A stretch of DNA of 64,000 nt from Streptomyces sp. RPT161. Its GTDB lineage: Bacteria; Actinomycetota; Actinomycetes; Streptomycetales; Streptomycetaceae. The stretch lies in the NCBI RefSeq assembly GCF_027533845.1, contig NZ_JAPZVN010000008.1, positions 240,119 through 304,118 on the forward strand, read 5' to 3'. Position numbers and translations under genes: made by a program. Of this stretch, positions 33,034-42,200 are shown piece after piece. Each line of letters begins with the position of its first letter. The first letter of the stretch is position 1. Below the pieces are notes generated by a model, which saw only the letters and a list, made by a program, of their open reading frames with translations, searched no databases and had not been told where the DNA came from.

Positions 33034-34749
33034 ATGGAACCGGTGATCGTCGCGGGTGCGGGCAGCACCGGCCTGACCCTCTCCCTCTGCCTCGCCCGGC
33101 ACGGTGTCCCCGTCCTCCTGCTGGACGACGGCTCCTCCTGGCACGAGCGGCAGCCCGAGCGCACCGTCGTGCTGCGCCCGCGGACCGCCGAACTGCTGGC
33201 CCGGCTCGGCTACACCGCCGTACACACCGACGCGGCCCGCTGGACGGCCTGGCGGACCCTGAGCCGCCGTCAGGAGGTGCAGTACGTCGAGTTCGACGCC
33301 GACACCGAGCCGTCGCCGCTGCACCTGCCGCAGGACCGGCTGCGGCAGGGCCTGCGCGAGGCGCTCGCCGGACAGGAACTGATCAAGGTCGCGCCCGGCA
33401 GCCGGTTGTACGCCTTCGAACAGGACGAGCACGGCCTCAGCGTGCACACCCGTGGCGCCGCCGGAACCTCCGGGCCGCCGGACACCTGGTGGCGCGGCAG
33501 CTATCTGGTCGGCTGCGACGGTCCGCGCTCCACCCTGCGCAAACTCCTTCAGGTGCGCTTCCCCGGCCGAACCGCCGTGGAGCGGCACGCGGTCGCGGCG
33601 CTGCGGGTCGACCTGCCCGAGCCCGGTACCGCACTGCTGCACCGCGATCCGCCGGGCGGCCGGGGCTCGCAGGTGCTGGCGCGTCCGCTGCCGGACGGGG
33701 TGTGGCGGATGGACTGGGCGCTTCCGCTGGGCGGCCATCCGCTGACGGCGGACGCCCTAGTGACGCTGATCCGGTCCACGCTCGCCGAGTGGTGCGAGGG
33801 CTCGGTACCCCCGTACGACCTGCTGGGGTCCGCCGAGTATCCGGTGCACCAGCGGCTGGCGCGCCGGTGGCGCTCCGGGCGGGCCTTCCTCGCGGGCGAC
33901 GCCGCCCATCTGCTGGGCGCGTTGGGGACACAGGGGCTTGAGGAGGGGCTGCGGGACGCGGAGAACCTCGCCTGGAAGCTGGCCATCGCCTGGCACCAGG
34001 GCGCCTCCGACACCCTGCTGGACAGCTACCAGGCCGAGCGGCGGTACGCGGTGGGGGCCAGACTGCGCGCCGCCGACCAGGCGCTGCCGCTGCTGCGCAG
34101 CTCCGGGGCCTGGCATACGCTGCGCCGCTCGCTGCTGTCCGGACCGATGAGCCGCCACACCGACCTGCTGACGGACGGCCACCTCGGCCGTGGCCTGCTC
34201 GGCGCTCCACCGGTCTACGACCGGTCGCCGCTGGCGCTGACCACTCCCCACGGTGGCGGTCGCGCCGCATCGGGCCCCGGTGCGGTCGCATGGCCGCTTG
34301 GGGAGGCCGCCGATGTGCCGGTGGTCGCGCTGGACGGTACGCGTGGGCGGCTGCGGGAGCGGCTGGGCCGCGATCTGCTGGCGGTGCTGGTGGCGCCGGG
34401 TACCGGGGTGTGGGAGAGCAGGCACTGGCTGACCGCCGGGCTGATGCCCCAACTGTCCACCGCGGTCGCGGCGTTGCCGACCCGTACCGAGTTGCTGGTC
34501 GCCGAGAACTACCCGGGTGCCACCGCGCACACCGTGCTGCTGATCCGCCCGGACGGCCATGTGGTGGGCGCGATGAACGGCTGCCGCCCGACCGATCTGT
34601 ACGCCTACGCCGACGTGGCCCGGGGCGGCCCGCCACTGCAGCGGCCCACCGGCGGGGCGACGGCGGGCGGGGACACGGACGACTCGCCGGGTGCCGGTGC
34701 GCAGGAGCTGAGCGAGGAGGCGGCCGCCACCGCGCAGTCGCGCTCATGA
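33034..34749 (+). CDS. FAD-dependent aromatic-type monooxygenase
   Basis: A 571-residue flavoprotein of the PheA/TfdB/UbiH hydroxylase family. The N-terminal dinucleotide fold has VAGAGSTGLTLSLCLARHG at residues ~5-23, the DG motif reads LVGCDGPRSTLRK near 156, and the second FAD motif is AFLAGDAAHLLGALGTQGLEEGLRDAENLAWKLA near 286. The C-terminal ~170 residues include a thioredoxin-like domain found in phenol hydroxylases. The last ~35 residues are low-complexity. GAGG precedes the ATG at 33034. Such enzymes hydroxylate aromatic rings with NAD(P)H and O2; the substrate is unknown and nothing nearby points to a pathway. Confidence 0.9.
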   Translation: MEPVIVAGAGSTGLTLSLCLARHGVPVLLLDDGSSWHERQPERTVVLRPRTAELLARLGYTAVHTDAARWTAWRTLSRRQEVQYVEFDADTEPSPLHLPQDRLRQGLREALAGQELIKVAPGSRLYAFEQDEHGLSVHTRGAAGTSGPPDTWWRGSYLVGCDGPRSTLRKLLQVRFPGRTAVERHAVAALRVDLPEPGTALLHRDPPGGRGSQVLARPLPDGVWRMDWALPLGGHPLTADALVTLIRSTLAEWCEGSVPPYDLLGSAEYPVHQRLARRWRSGRAFLAGDAAHLLGALGTQGLEEGLRDAENLAWKLAIAWHQGASDTLLDSYQAERRYAVGARLRAADQALPLLRSSGAWHTLRRSLLSGPMSRHTDLLTDGHLGRGLLGAPPVYDRSPLALTTPHGGGRAASGPGAVAWPLGEAADVPVVALDGTRGRLRERLGRDLLAVLVAPGTGVWESRHWLTAGLMPQLSTAVAALPTRTELLVAENYPGATAHTVLLIRPDGHVVGAMNGCRPTDLYAYADVARGGPPLQRPTGGATAGGDTDDSPGAGAQELSEEAAATAQSRS

Positions 34750-34834
34750 CCGGTGTGCGACCGGCCCGCCCATCGTGACGGATCGGCGGATCTCTCCTTG
34801 ACCCCCTCTCGCGGCGCGTGGTTGACTCCGTAGC

Positions 34835-34921
34835 GTGACTGACACCGAGCTGCGTCTTGTGCGGAGGGTCCATCTGGACCTCGTCCGCTACGCGGGCTGC
34901 GTGTGTCGGCCGTCCCGTTGA
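34835..34921 (+). CDS. Cysteine-containing leader peptide
   Basis: A 28-codon frame from GTG 34835 to TGA 34919-34921. It encodes an Arg-rich peptide with RLVRRVHLDLVRYAGCVC at residues 7-24 and two Cys codons (TGC and TGT, codons 22 and 24) close to the end. This pattern (R-L-V-x-R-x-H-x-D-L-x-R with terminal Cys residues) is that of the short 'putative leader peptides' placed before sulfur and cysteine genes in Streptomyces. It lies 63 bases upstream of cysteine dioxygenase, and a hairpin follows its stop. The inferred role is to sense Cys-tRNA supply through ribosome stalling. No convincing ribosome-binding site is seen, so the message may be leaderless. Confidence 0.75.
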   Translation: MTDTELRLVRRVHLDLVRYAGCVCRPSR

Positions 34922-34937
34922 TCCGGTTTCCTCCTCC

Positions 34938-34955
34938 GCGCGGTATGGGCCGCGC
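34938..34955 (+). promoter_or_regulatory. Hairpin after the Cys leader peptide (candidate attenuator)
   Basis: A 6-base GC stem (34938-34943 and 34950-34955) with a 6-base loop begins 17 bases after the leader stop and is followed by CTTCTC. A ribosome stalled on the Cys codons near 34898-34906 could change folding of this region. The stem is short and alternative pairings cannot be computed here. Confidence 0.4.
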
Positions 34956-34984
34956 CTTCTCGCGATCACCTGGGACGGTTCCCC

Positions 34985-35539
34985 TTGTCGCTCAACGACG
35001 TGTCATACGCCGATGCTCCGGCGCGCCCCGCGCCTCCTGCCGCCTTGCCCGCTCCGACCGAGGCCGAACTGCTTGACTTCGCCCGCCGCACCGCCGCCGA
35101 CCCCGAGGTGCTGGACCGGCTGCCACTCGATCCGATGGGCCGCACCTGGGTGCGGCTGGAGGGACCGGGCGGCAGTGAGGCGTGGCTGATCGGCTGGCCG
35201 CCGGGCGCCGAGACCGGCTGGCACGACCACGGTGGGTCACGGGGCGCGTTCGCCACCGCGCTGGGCGAGTTGGCCGAGGAGTCGGTCGCCGTGCCGCTGC
35301 CGACCGCCGGCTGGCAGTCACTGGAACTCACCGACGATGTGGACCGCGCCCGTAGGCTCCCGGTCGGGCGGGGCCGCGCCTTCGGCCCGTACCACGTGCA
35401 CCAGGTGGTGAACGCCTCCGAGGAGCAACACGCCGTGTCGGTCCATGTGTACTATCCGCCGCTGCCTATGATGCGGCGGTACAGCAGGAGCGGCCGGGTA
35501 CTTCGCCTGGCGCTGGTCGAGCGGCCGCAGGAGTGGTGA
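34985..35539 (+). CDS. Cysteine dioxygenase (cupin)
   Basis: A 184-residue non-haem iron enzyme that oxidises L-cysteine to cysteine sulfinate. The metal site is visible: GWHDHGGSRGAFATALGEL near residue 78 supplies two His, and YHVHQVVN near 138 the third, matching bacterial three-His thiol dioxygenases. The first ~30 residues are Pro/Ala-rich. TTG 34985 is used, with GGGACGG six bases upstream; GTG 35000 is an alternative. It is coupled to the rhodanese gene by a 4-base overlap and preceded by a Cys-codon leader peptide, which fits control by cysteine supply. Confidence 0.87.
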   Translation: MSLNDVSYADAPARPAPPAALPAPTEAELLDFARRTAADPEVLDRLPLDPMGRTWVRLEGPGGSEAWLIGWPPGAETGWHDHGGSRGAFATALGELAEESVAVPLPTAGWQSLELTDDVDRARRLPVGRGRAFGPYHVHQVVNASEEQHAVSVHVYYPPLPMMRRYSRSGRVLRLALVERPQEW

Positions 35540-35970
35540 CCGTGCCCGAACCCCGTGGTGTGGACGCCCTGTTGGCCGACGCCCGCGCCCGGCTGGTACG
35601 GCTGACCCCGGCCCAGGCCCGGGCGGCGGTGGACGACGGAGCGCTGCTGGTGGACATCCGCTATGCCGAGCTCCGCGAGCGCGACGGCACCGTTCCGGGC
35701 GCCGTCATCGTGGAGCGCAACGAGTTGGAGTGGCGCCTCGATCCGCTCTGCGACCACCGGATCGCCGAGGCGACCGGCGACGGCCGCCAGATCATCGTGC
35801 TGTGCAACGAGGGGTACGCGTCCAGCTTCGCCGCGGTCTCGCTTCAGGCGCTCGGGCTGCGCCGGGCCACCGATCTGGTCGGTGGCTTCCAGGCCTGGCG
35901 CGCGGCGGGCCTGCCGGTCTCCCCCTCCGCCGGGCAGGTTGCCGCACCGGTCGCTCACTCCGGCAGATAG
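35536..35970 (+). CDS. Single-domain rhodanese (sulfurtransferase)
   Basis: A 144-residue rhodanese-fold protein. VDIRYAELRERDGTVPGAVIVERNELEWRLDP (about 37-70) contains the usual first motif, and the active-site loop is IIVLCNEGYASSFAAVSL with the catalytic Cys near residue 91. The C-terminal GGFQAWRAAGLPV is conserved. The GTG at 35536 overlaps the cysteine dioxygenase stop (GTGA); a GTG at 35542 has better spacing to GGAG. Together the pair would oxidise cysteine and handle sulfane sulfur. The 3' end overlaps the convergent recX by 16 bases. Confidence 0.9.
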   Translation: MTVPEPRGVDALLADARARLVRLTPAQARAAVDDGALLVDIRYAELRERDGTVPGAVIVERNELEWRLDPLCDHRIAEATGDGRQIIVLCNEGYASSFAAVSLQALGLRRATDLVGGFQAWRAAGLPVSPSAGQVAAPVAHSGR

Positions 35971-36521
35971 CCGTCCAGGAACTCGGCGTCCTCGCCCTCT
36001 TCCTCCAGCGCTCGCCGGACCACTCGTAGCGCCAGACCCTCCGGGTATCCCTTGCGGGCGAGCATTCCGGCGAGCCGCCGTATCCGCTTGTCCCGGTCCA
36101 GGCCGCGGGTGGCCCGCAGCTTGCGCTCCACCAGCGCGCGGGCGGTCTCCTCCTCACGCGTGGAGTCAAGCTGCTCCACGGCGCGTTCGATCACCGCGGA
36201 CTCCACGCCGCGGGTGCGCAGTTCCCGGGCGAGCGCCCGCCGGGCCAGGCCCCGGCCATGGTGCCGGGACTCCACCCAGGCGTCCGCGAACGCCGCGTCG
36301 TCGATCAGGCCCACGTCCTCGAAGCGGGAGAGCACCCGCTCGGCGACCTCGTCGGGAACCTCCCGCCGCCGCATGGCGTCGGCAAGTTGCCTACGCGTCT
36401 TGGGAGTTCCGGTGAGCAGGCGCAGGCACAGCGCGCGTGCCCGCTCCTCCGGATCTCGTGGCAGGTCCCGCTCCGCGTTGGCCGAGGGGGGTCCGTCACC
36501 GGACCCGTCCGACCGCCTCAT
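35955..36521 (-). CDS. recX: Regulatory protein RecX
   Basis: A 188-residue RecA modulator made of three-helix repeats: LCLRLLTGTPKTRRQLADAMRRREVPDEVAERVLSRFEDVGLIDDAAFADAWVESR (about 31-86) and RALARELRTRGVESAVIERAV after it. The ATG at 36521 lies two bases after the recA stop, so expression is coupled to recA. RecX limits RecA filament growth, which prevents toxic recombination when RecA is abundant. The first ~27 residues are a polar, Gly/Pro-rich extension. Confidence 0.96.
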   Translation of the reverse strand: MRRSDGSGDGPPSANAERDLPRDPEERARALCLRLLTGTPKTRRQLADAMRRREVPDEVAERVLSRFEDVGLIDDAAFADAWVESRHHGRGLARRALARELRTRGVESAVIERAVEQLDSTREEETARALVERKLRATRGLDRDKRIRRLAGMLARKGYPEGLALRVVRRALEEEGEDAEFLDGYLPE

Positions 36522-36523
36522 GG

Positions 36524-37645
<1,122 letters not shown>

Positions 37646-37773
37646 GGGTTCCACCCGGTTCGCTTGAGTCGATCGCTTCACGTCCACCGACGCTAGCGCC
37701 TGCCACTGACAATGCGCCCCGACACCGTCCGCGAGGCCGCTGCGGACCGCGGAGGGACGGCCCGGCACACCCC

Positions 37774-37803
37774 ATAAGAATGGATGTTCGAATTTCGTGT
37801 CAA
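37774..37803 (-). promoter_or_regulatory. recA promoter with embedded SOS box
   Basis: On the minus strand TTGACA (37798-37803) is a consensus -35 box; about 17 bases later TTCTTAT lies in the -10 position. Between them, GAACATCCATTC (37778-37789) matches the actinobacterial LexA box GAACNNNNGTTC at 7 of 8 fixed positions. LexA bound there would block RNA polymerase directly. The stretch 37646-37773 is the recA 5' leader. Confidence 0.85.
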
Positions 37804-37900
37804 GCGACCCACCAGCCCCTGTGGATAACCATGAAACCGCAGGTCACAGCGTTTTCACCGATGCCGCCGCGCGCGGCGGCCGACGCCGACCGGAGCGCGG

Positions 37901-38095
37901 TCAGCGCCGCTCCGCGGGCACGTCCACCGCCTGGCAGACCGCCCGCCACACGTCCTTCGCCTCCCAGCCCGCCTCGAACGCCTGGTAGACCGTGCGCCCA
38001 CCCAGTTCGGACATCACATGGTCACGGGCGAACGAGTCGGCGTACGCCGCACCGAAGTGCGTGCTCATACGCTCCCAGAAGACCGTCAACTTCAT
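37901..38095 (-). CDS. DUF3046 protein
   Basis: A 64-residue protein, MKLTVFWERMSTHFGAAYAD at the start and DVWRAVCQAVDVPAERR at the end, which is the full length of the actinobacterial DUF3046 family found just upstream of recA. It is predicted to be helical and soluble; no function is established for the family. The ATG at 38095 is the natural start. It is transcribed in the direction of recA, 97 bases before the recA promoter's -35 box. Confidence 0.88.
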   Translation of the reverse strand: MKLTVFWERMSTHFGAAYADSFARDHVMSELGGRTVYQAFEAGWEAKDVWRAVCQAVDVPAERR

Positions 38096-38194
38096 GCCCC
38101 CAGTATCCCGCCCAGGAGGCGGCCGCTTCGCACCGACGGGTGCACCCTGGTCACAGCCATAGGCAGCGGGCAGGCGGCGCCCTACTGTGCGGCC

Positions 38195-39106
38195 ATGGCC
38201 GGATCCGCAGTCCCCTCCTCCAGCTCCCTTACCGCGTCCACCCTGCTGACCTCGCCGCTCGCCCGCGCCGAGCGCTTCGTGTGGCTGACCGCCCGGGTGC
38301 TCGAACAGCGCAGGTTCGCCCACCACTTCCTGGACGGCGGCGCCGACCCCGTCGAGACCGCGCTCACGGCGTACCGCAACGAGGACGGCGGCTACGGGCA
38401 CGCCCTGGAGCCCGAACTGCGCGGGCCGGTCAGCCAACCGGCGCACGCCGCGCACGCGTTGCGGGTGCTGGACGAGATCGGGCACTGCGGCGGCCAGCGG
38501 GCCGAGCGGCTGTGCCGCTATCTGACCTCGGCGTCCACCCCGGACGGCGCGCTGCCCGCGCCGCACCTGCCGCAGGATCCCGCCGCCCACCTGGCGGAGC
38601 CGACCGGCGACCTGCTGGCCACCGGCCCGGTGGTGGGCGTACTGCACCGCAACGGCGTCTGGCACGCGTGGCTGTTCCGGGCCACCGACTTCTGCTGGGC
38701 GGCGGTGGAGAGCCTGGAGCACCCCGATCCGCAGCAGGTCCAGGCGGCGGTGGCCTTCCTGGACGGCGTTCCGGACCGGCCCCGCGCCGAGGCCGTGGCG
38801 GAGCGGCTGGGACGGCTGGTGCGCAGGCGGCGGCTGCCGGTACTGGAACCGGCACAGGGGCCCGACGCGCACCACCACTACTACGCGTACGACTTCGCGC
38901 CCTCCCCCGACTCGCTCGCGCGCCGGTGGTTCACCAACGCGGAGATGGACCGCGCCCTGGACTTCCTGGCCGCCGCACAGGCCCCGGACGGCGGCTGGCC
39001 GCTACGCTCCCAGTCCTGGACCCCGGCCGCCCAGCTGGAGCGCCGTCCCATCCTGACCATCGAGGCGCTGCTCACCCTGCGCGCCTACGGCCGCGAGGTC
39101 GCCTAG
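38195..39106 (+). CDS. Alpha/alpha-barrel (prenyltransferase/squalene cyclase-like repeat) protein
   Basis: A 303-residue soluble protein with the repeat signature of the terpenoid cyclase/prenyltransferase alpha-alpha toroid: ALTAYRNEDGGYGHALEPELRG near 58 and AAQAPDGGWPLRSQSWTP near 263 are QW-like turns. No DXDD cyclase acid motif and no signal peptide are seen, so it is unlikely to be a cyclase and may be a binding or scaffold protein. The ATG at 38195 is chosen because the open frame upstream overlaps the DUF3046 gene on the other strand. It stands alone between that gene and lhr. Confidence 0.7.
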   Translation: MAGSAVPSSSSLTASTLLTSPLARAERFVWLTARVLEQRRFAHHFLDGGADPVETALTAYRNEDGGYGHALEPELRGPVSQPAHAAHALRVLDEIGHCGGQRAERLCRYLTSASTPDGALPAPHLPQDPAAHLAEPTGDLLATGPVVGVLHRNGVWHAWLFRATDFCWAAVESLEHPDPQQVQAAVAFLDGVPDRPRAEAVAERLGRLVRRRRLPVLEPAQGPDAHHHYYAYDFAPSPDSLARRWFTNAEMDRALDFLAAAQAPDGGWPLRSQSWTPAAQLERRPILTIEALLTLRAYGREVA

Positions 39107-39210
39107 CGCTGGGCAGCGCACGGGCCCCGCCGGGCGGCCCCGCGCCGGACACTGGCCTCCAGCGCCACCTAACCCGCAGGTCAGCGCGATTGTCAGTGGG
39201 CCGAGGCACG

Positions 39211-42200
39211 ATGGATGGCATGTCGATCGGCAAGCGTCGTCAGACACCGGATCCGGAGCGGGAGCTGGATCCGGCGTCGGCCCTGGAATCCTTCGCCCCG
39301 CCCACCCGCGCGTGGTTCACGGGTGCCTTCCACGCGCCGACGAGCGCGCAGGCCGGGGCCTGGCGGGCCATCGCGCAGGAGTCCGACGTGCTGGTCGTCG
39401 CGCCCACCGGATCCGGGAAGACGCTCGCCGCCTTCCTGGCCTCCCTGGACCGGCTGGCGAACACTCCCGCCCCGGCCGAGGCCAAGCGCCGCTGCCGGGT
39501 GCTGTACGTCTCCCCGCTCAAGGCGCTCGCCGTGGACGTCGAGCGGAACCTGCGCAGCCCGCTGACCGGCCTGCGGCACGAGGCGGTGCGGCTCGGGCTG
39601 CCGGAGCCGGACGTGCGGGTCGGCATCCGTTCCGGGGACACCCCGGCCGCAGAGCGCCGCTCGATCGCCGTCAAGCCGCCGGACATCCTGATCACCACCC
39701 CGGAATCACTGTTCCTGATGCTGACCTCCAGCGCCCGGGACGCGCTGCGTGGTGTGGAGACGGTGATCCTGGACGAGGTGCACGCGGTCGCCGGGACCAA
39801 GCGCGGCGCGCATCTGGCGCTGTCACTGGAGCGCCTCGACGAGTTGCTGGACCGGCCCGCCCGGCGGATCGGCCTGTCCGCGACGGTGCGGCCGGTGGAC
39901 GAGGTGGCCCGCTTCCTGTCCCCGCGGCGCAAGGTGACGATCGTCCAGCCCCGCTCGCAGAAGGAGTTCGACCTGTCGGTCGTGGTCCCGGTGGAGGACC
40001 TGGGGGAGCTGGGCGGCTCCCCGGTGTCCGACGCCGGTGGCGCGGACGGCGGCGAGCGGCCGTCGATCTGGCCGCATGTCGAGGAGCGGATCGCCGATCT
40101 GGTGCAGTCCCACCGCTCCACGATCGTGTTCGCCAACTCCCGTCGGCTCGCAGAGCGGTTGTGCAACCGGCTCAACGAGATCGCCCATGAGCGGGCCATG
40201 GCCACCGCGCCCGACGGATACGGCCCGGCGCTGCCCGAGGACCACTCCCCCGCCCAGCTGATGGGCGGCTCCGGGGCCGCCAAGGGTGCGCCGCCGGTGC
40301 TGGCCCGGGCCCACCACGGTTCGGTCTCCAAGGAACAACGGGCACTGGTCGAGGAGGACTTGAAGGCCGGGCGGCTGCCCGCCGTGGTCGCCACCTCCAG
40401 CCTTGAACTGGGCATCGACATGGGCGCGGTGGACCTGGTGGTGCAGGTCGAGTCGCCGCCGTCGGTGGCCTCCGGGCTACAGCGGGTGGGCCGGGCCGGA
40501 CACCAGGTGGGTGCCGTCTCCACCGGTGTGGTCTTCCCCAAGTACCGCGGCGACCTGGTGCAGTCCGCCGTGGTCACCGAGCGGATGCGGCAGGGCGGCA
40601 TCGAGGCGCTGCGCATCCCCGCCAACCCGCTGGACGTGCTGGCGCAGCAGTTGGTCGCGATGACGGCGATGGACACCTGGGACGTGGAGGAGCTGCTGGC
40701 GCTGGTGCGGCGCGCCGCGCCGTTCGCCGCGTTGCCGGAGTCCGCGTACACCGCCGTGCTGGACATGCTCGCCGGCCGCTACCCCTCGGACGCGTTCGCC
40801 GAGTTGCGCCCGCGTGTGGTGTGGGACCGGGTGGCGGGCACGGTCAGCGGGCGGCCCGGTGCGCAGCGGCTGGCGGTGACCTCGGGCGGCACCATCCCGG
40901 ACCGCGGCCTGTTCGGGGTCTTCCTCGCGGGCGCCGACCCGAAGAAGGGCGGCGGCCGGGTCGGTGAGCTGGACGAGGAGATGGTCTACGAGTCCAGGGT
41001 CGGCGATGTGTTCACCCTGGGCACCACCTCATGGCGGATCGAGGACATCACCCGCGACCGCGTACTGGTCTCCCCCGCCCCCGGGGTGCCCGGCAGGCTG
41101 CCGTTCTGGAAGGGCGACCAGCTCGGCCGACCGCTCGAACTCGGCCGCGCCCTGGGCGCGTTCCTCCGCGAGATCGGCGGCCAGAACCCGCAGGAGGCGC
41201 GGGCCCGGCTCGCCTCCGCCGGGCTCGACACCTGGGCGGCGGACAACGTCCTGGCCTATCTGGACGAGCAGCGCCGGGCGTGCGGTCATGTCCCGGACGA
41301 CCGGACCATCGTGGTGGAGCGGTTCCGTGACGAACTGGGCGACTGGCGGGTCGTGGTGCACTCCCCGTTCGGCGCCCAGGTGCACGCCCCGTGGGCGCTC
41401 GCCCTCGGCGCCCGGCTCGCCGAGCGGTACGGGTTCGACGCCCAGGTGATGCACGCCGACGACGGCATCGTGCTGCGGCTGCCCGACGCCGACCTGCTCG
41501 GCCTCGACCTGCTGGACGTCGATCCGCTGAAGACGGGTGCGGAGTACGACACGGAGCAGAGCCCGGTGGGGGCGGCCGACGTGGTCTTCGACAAGGGCGA
41601 GATCGAGCAGATCGTCACCGAACAGGTCGGCGGCTCCGCGCTGTTCGCGTCCCGGTTCCGCGAGTGCGCGGCCCGAGCCCTGCTGCTGCCCCGCCGCAAT
41701 CCGGGCAAGCGGACACCGCTGTGGCAGCAGCGCCAGCGGGCCGCCCAACTCCTTTTGGTGGCATCCGAGTTCGGCTCGTTCCCGATCGTCCTGGAAGCGG
41801 TCCGCGAGTGCCTCCAGGACGTGTTCGACGTGCCGGGCCTGGTGGAGCTGATGGGCGACATCGAGGGGCGGGCGGTCCGGCTGGTCGAGGTGACCACCCC
41901 CGAGCCGTCCCCGTTCGCCCGCTCACTGCTGTTCGGCTATGTGGCGCAGTTCCTGTACGAGGGCGACTCCCCGCTGGCCGAACGGCGCGCCGCCGCCCTG
42001 TCGTTGGACTCCCGGCTGCTGGCCGAACTGCTCGGCCAGGCGGAGCTGCGCGAGCTGCTGGACGCCGACGTCATGGCGGAGCTGGAGCGCGAGCTGCAGT
42101 GGCTGACCGAGGACCGGCGGGCCAAGGATGTCGAGGGCGTCGCCGATCTGCTGCGGGTACTCGGCCCGCTCACCGGCGGGGAGTTGACCGAGCGCGGCGC

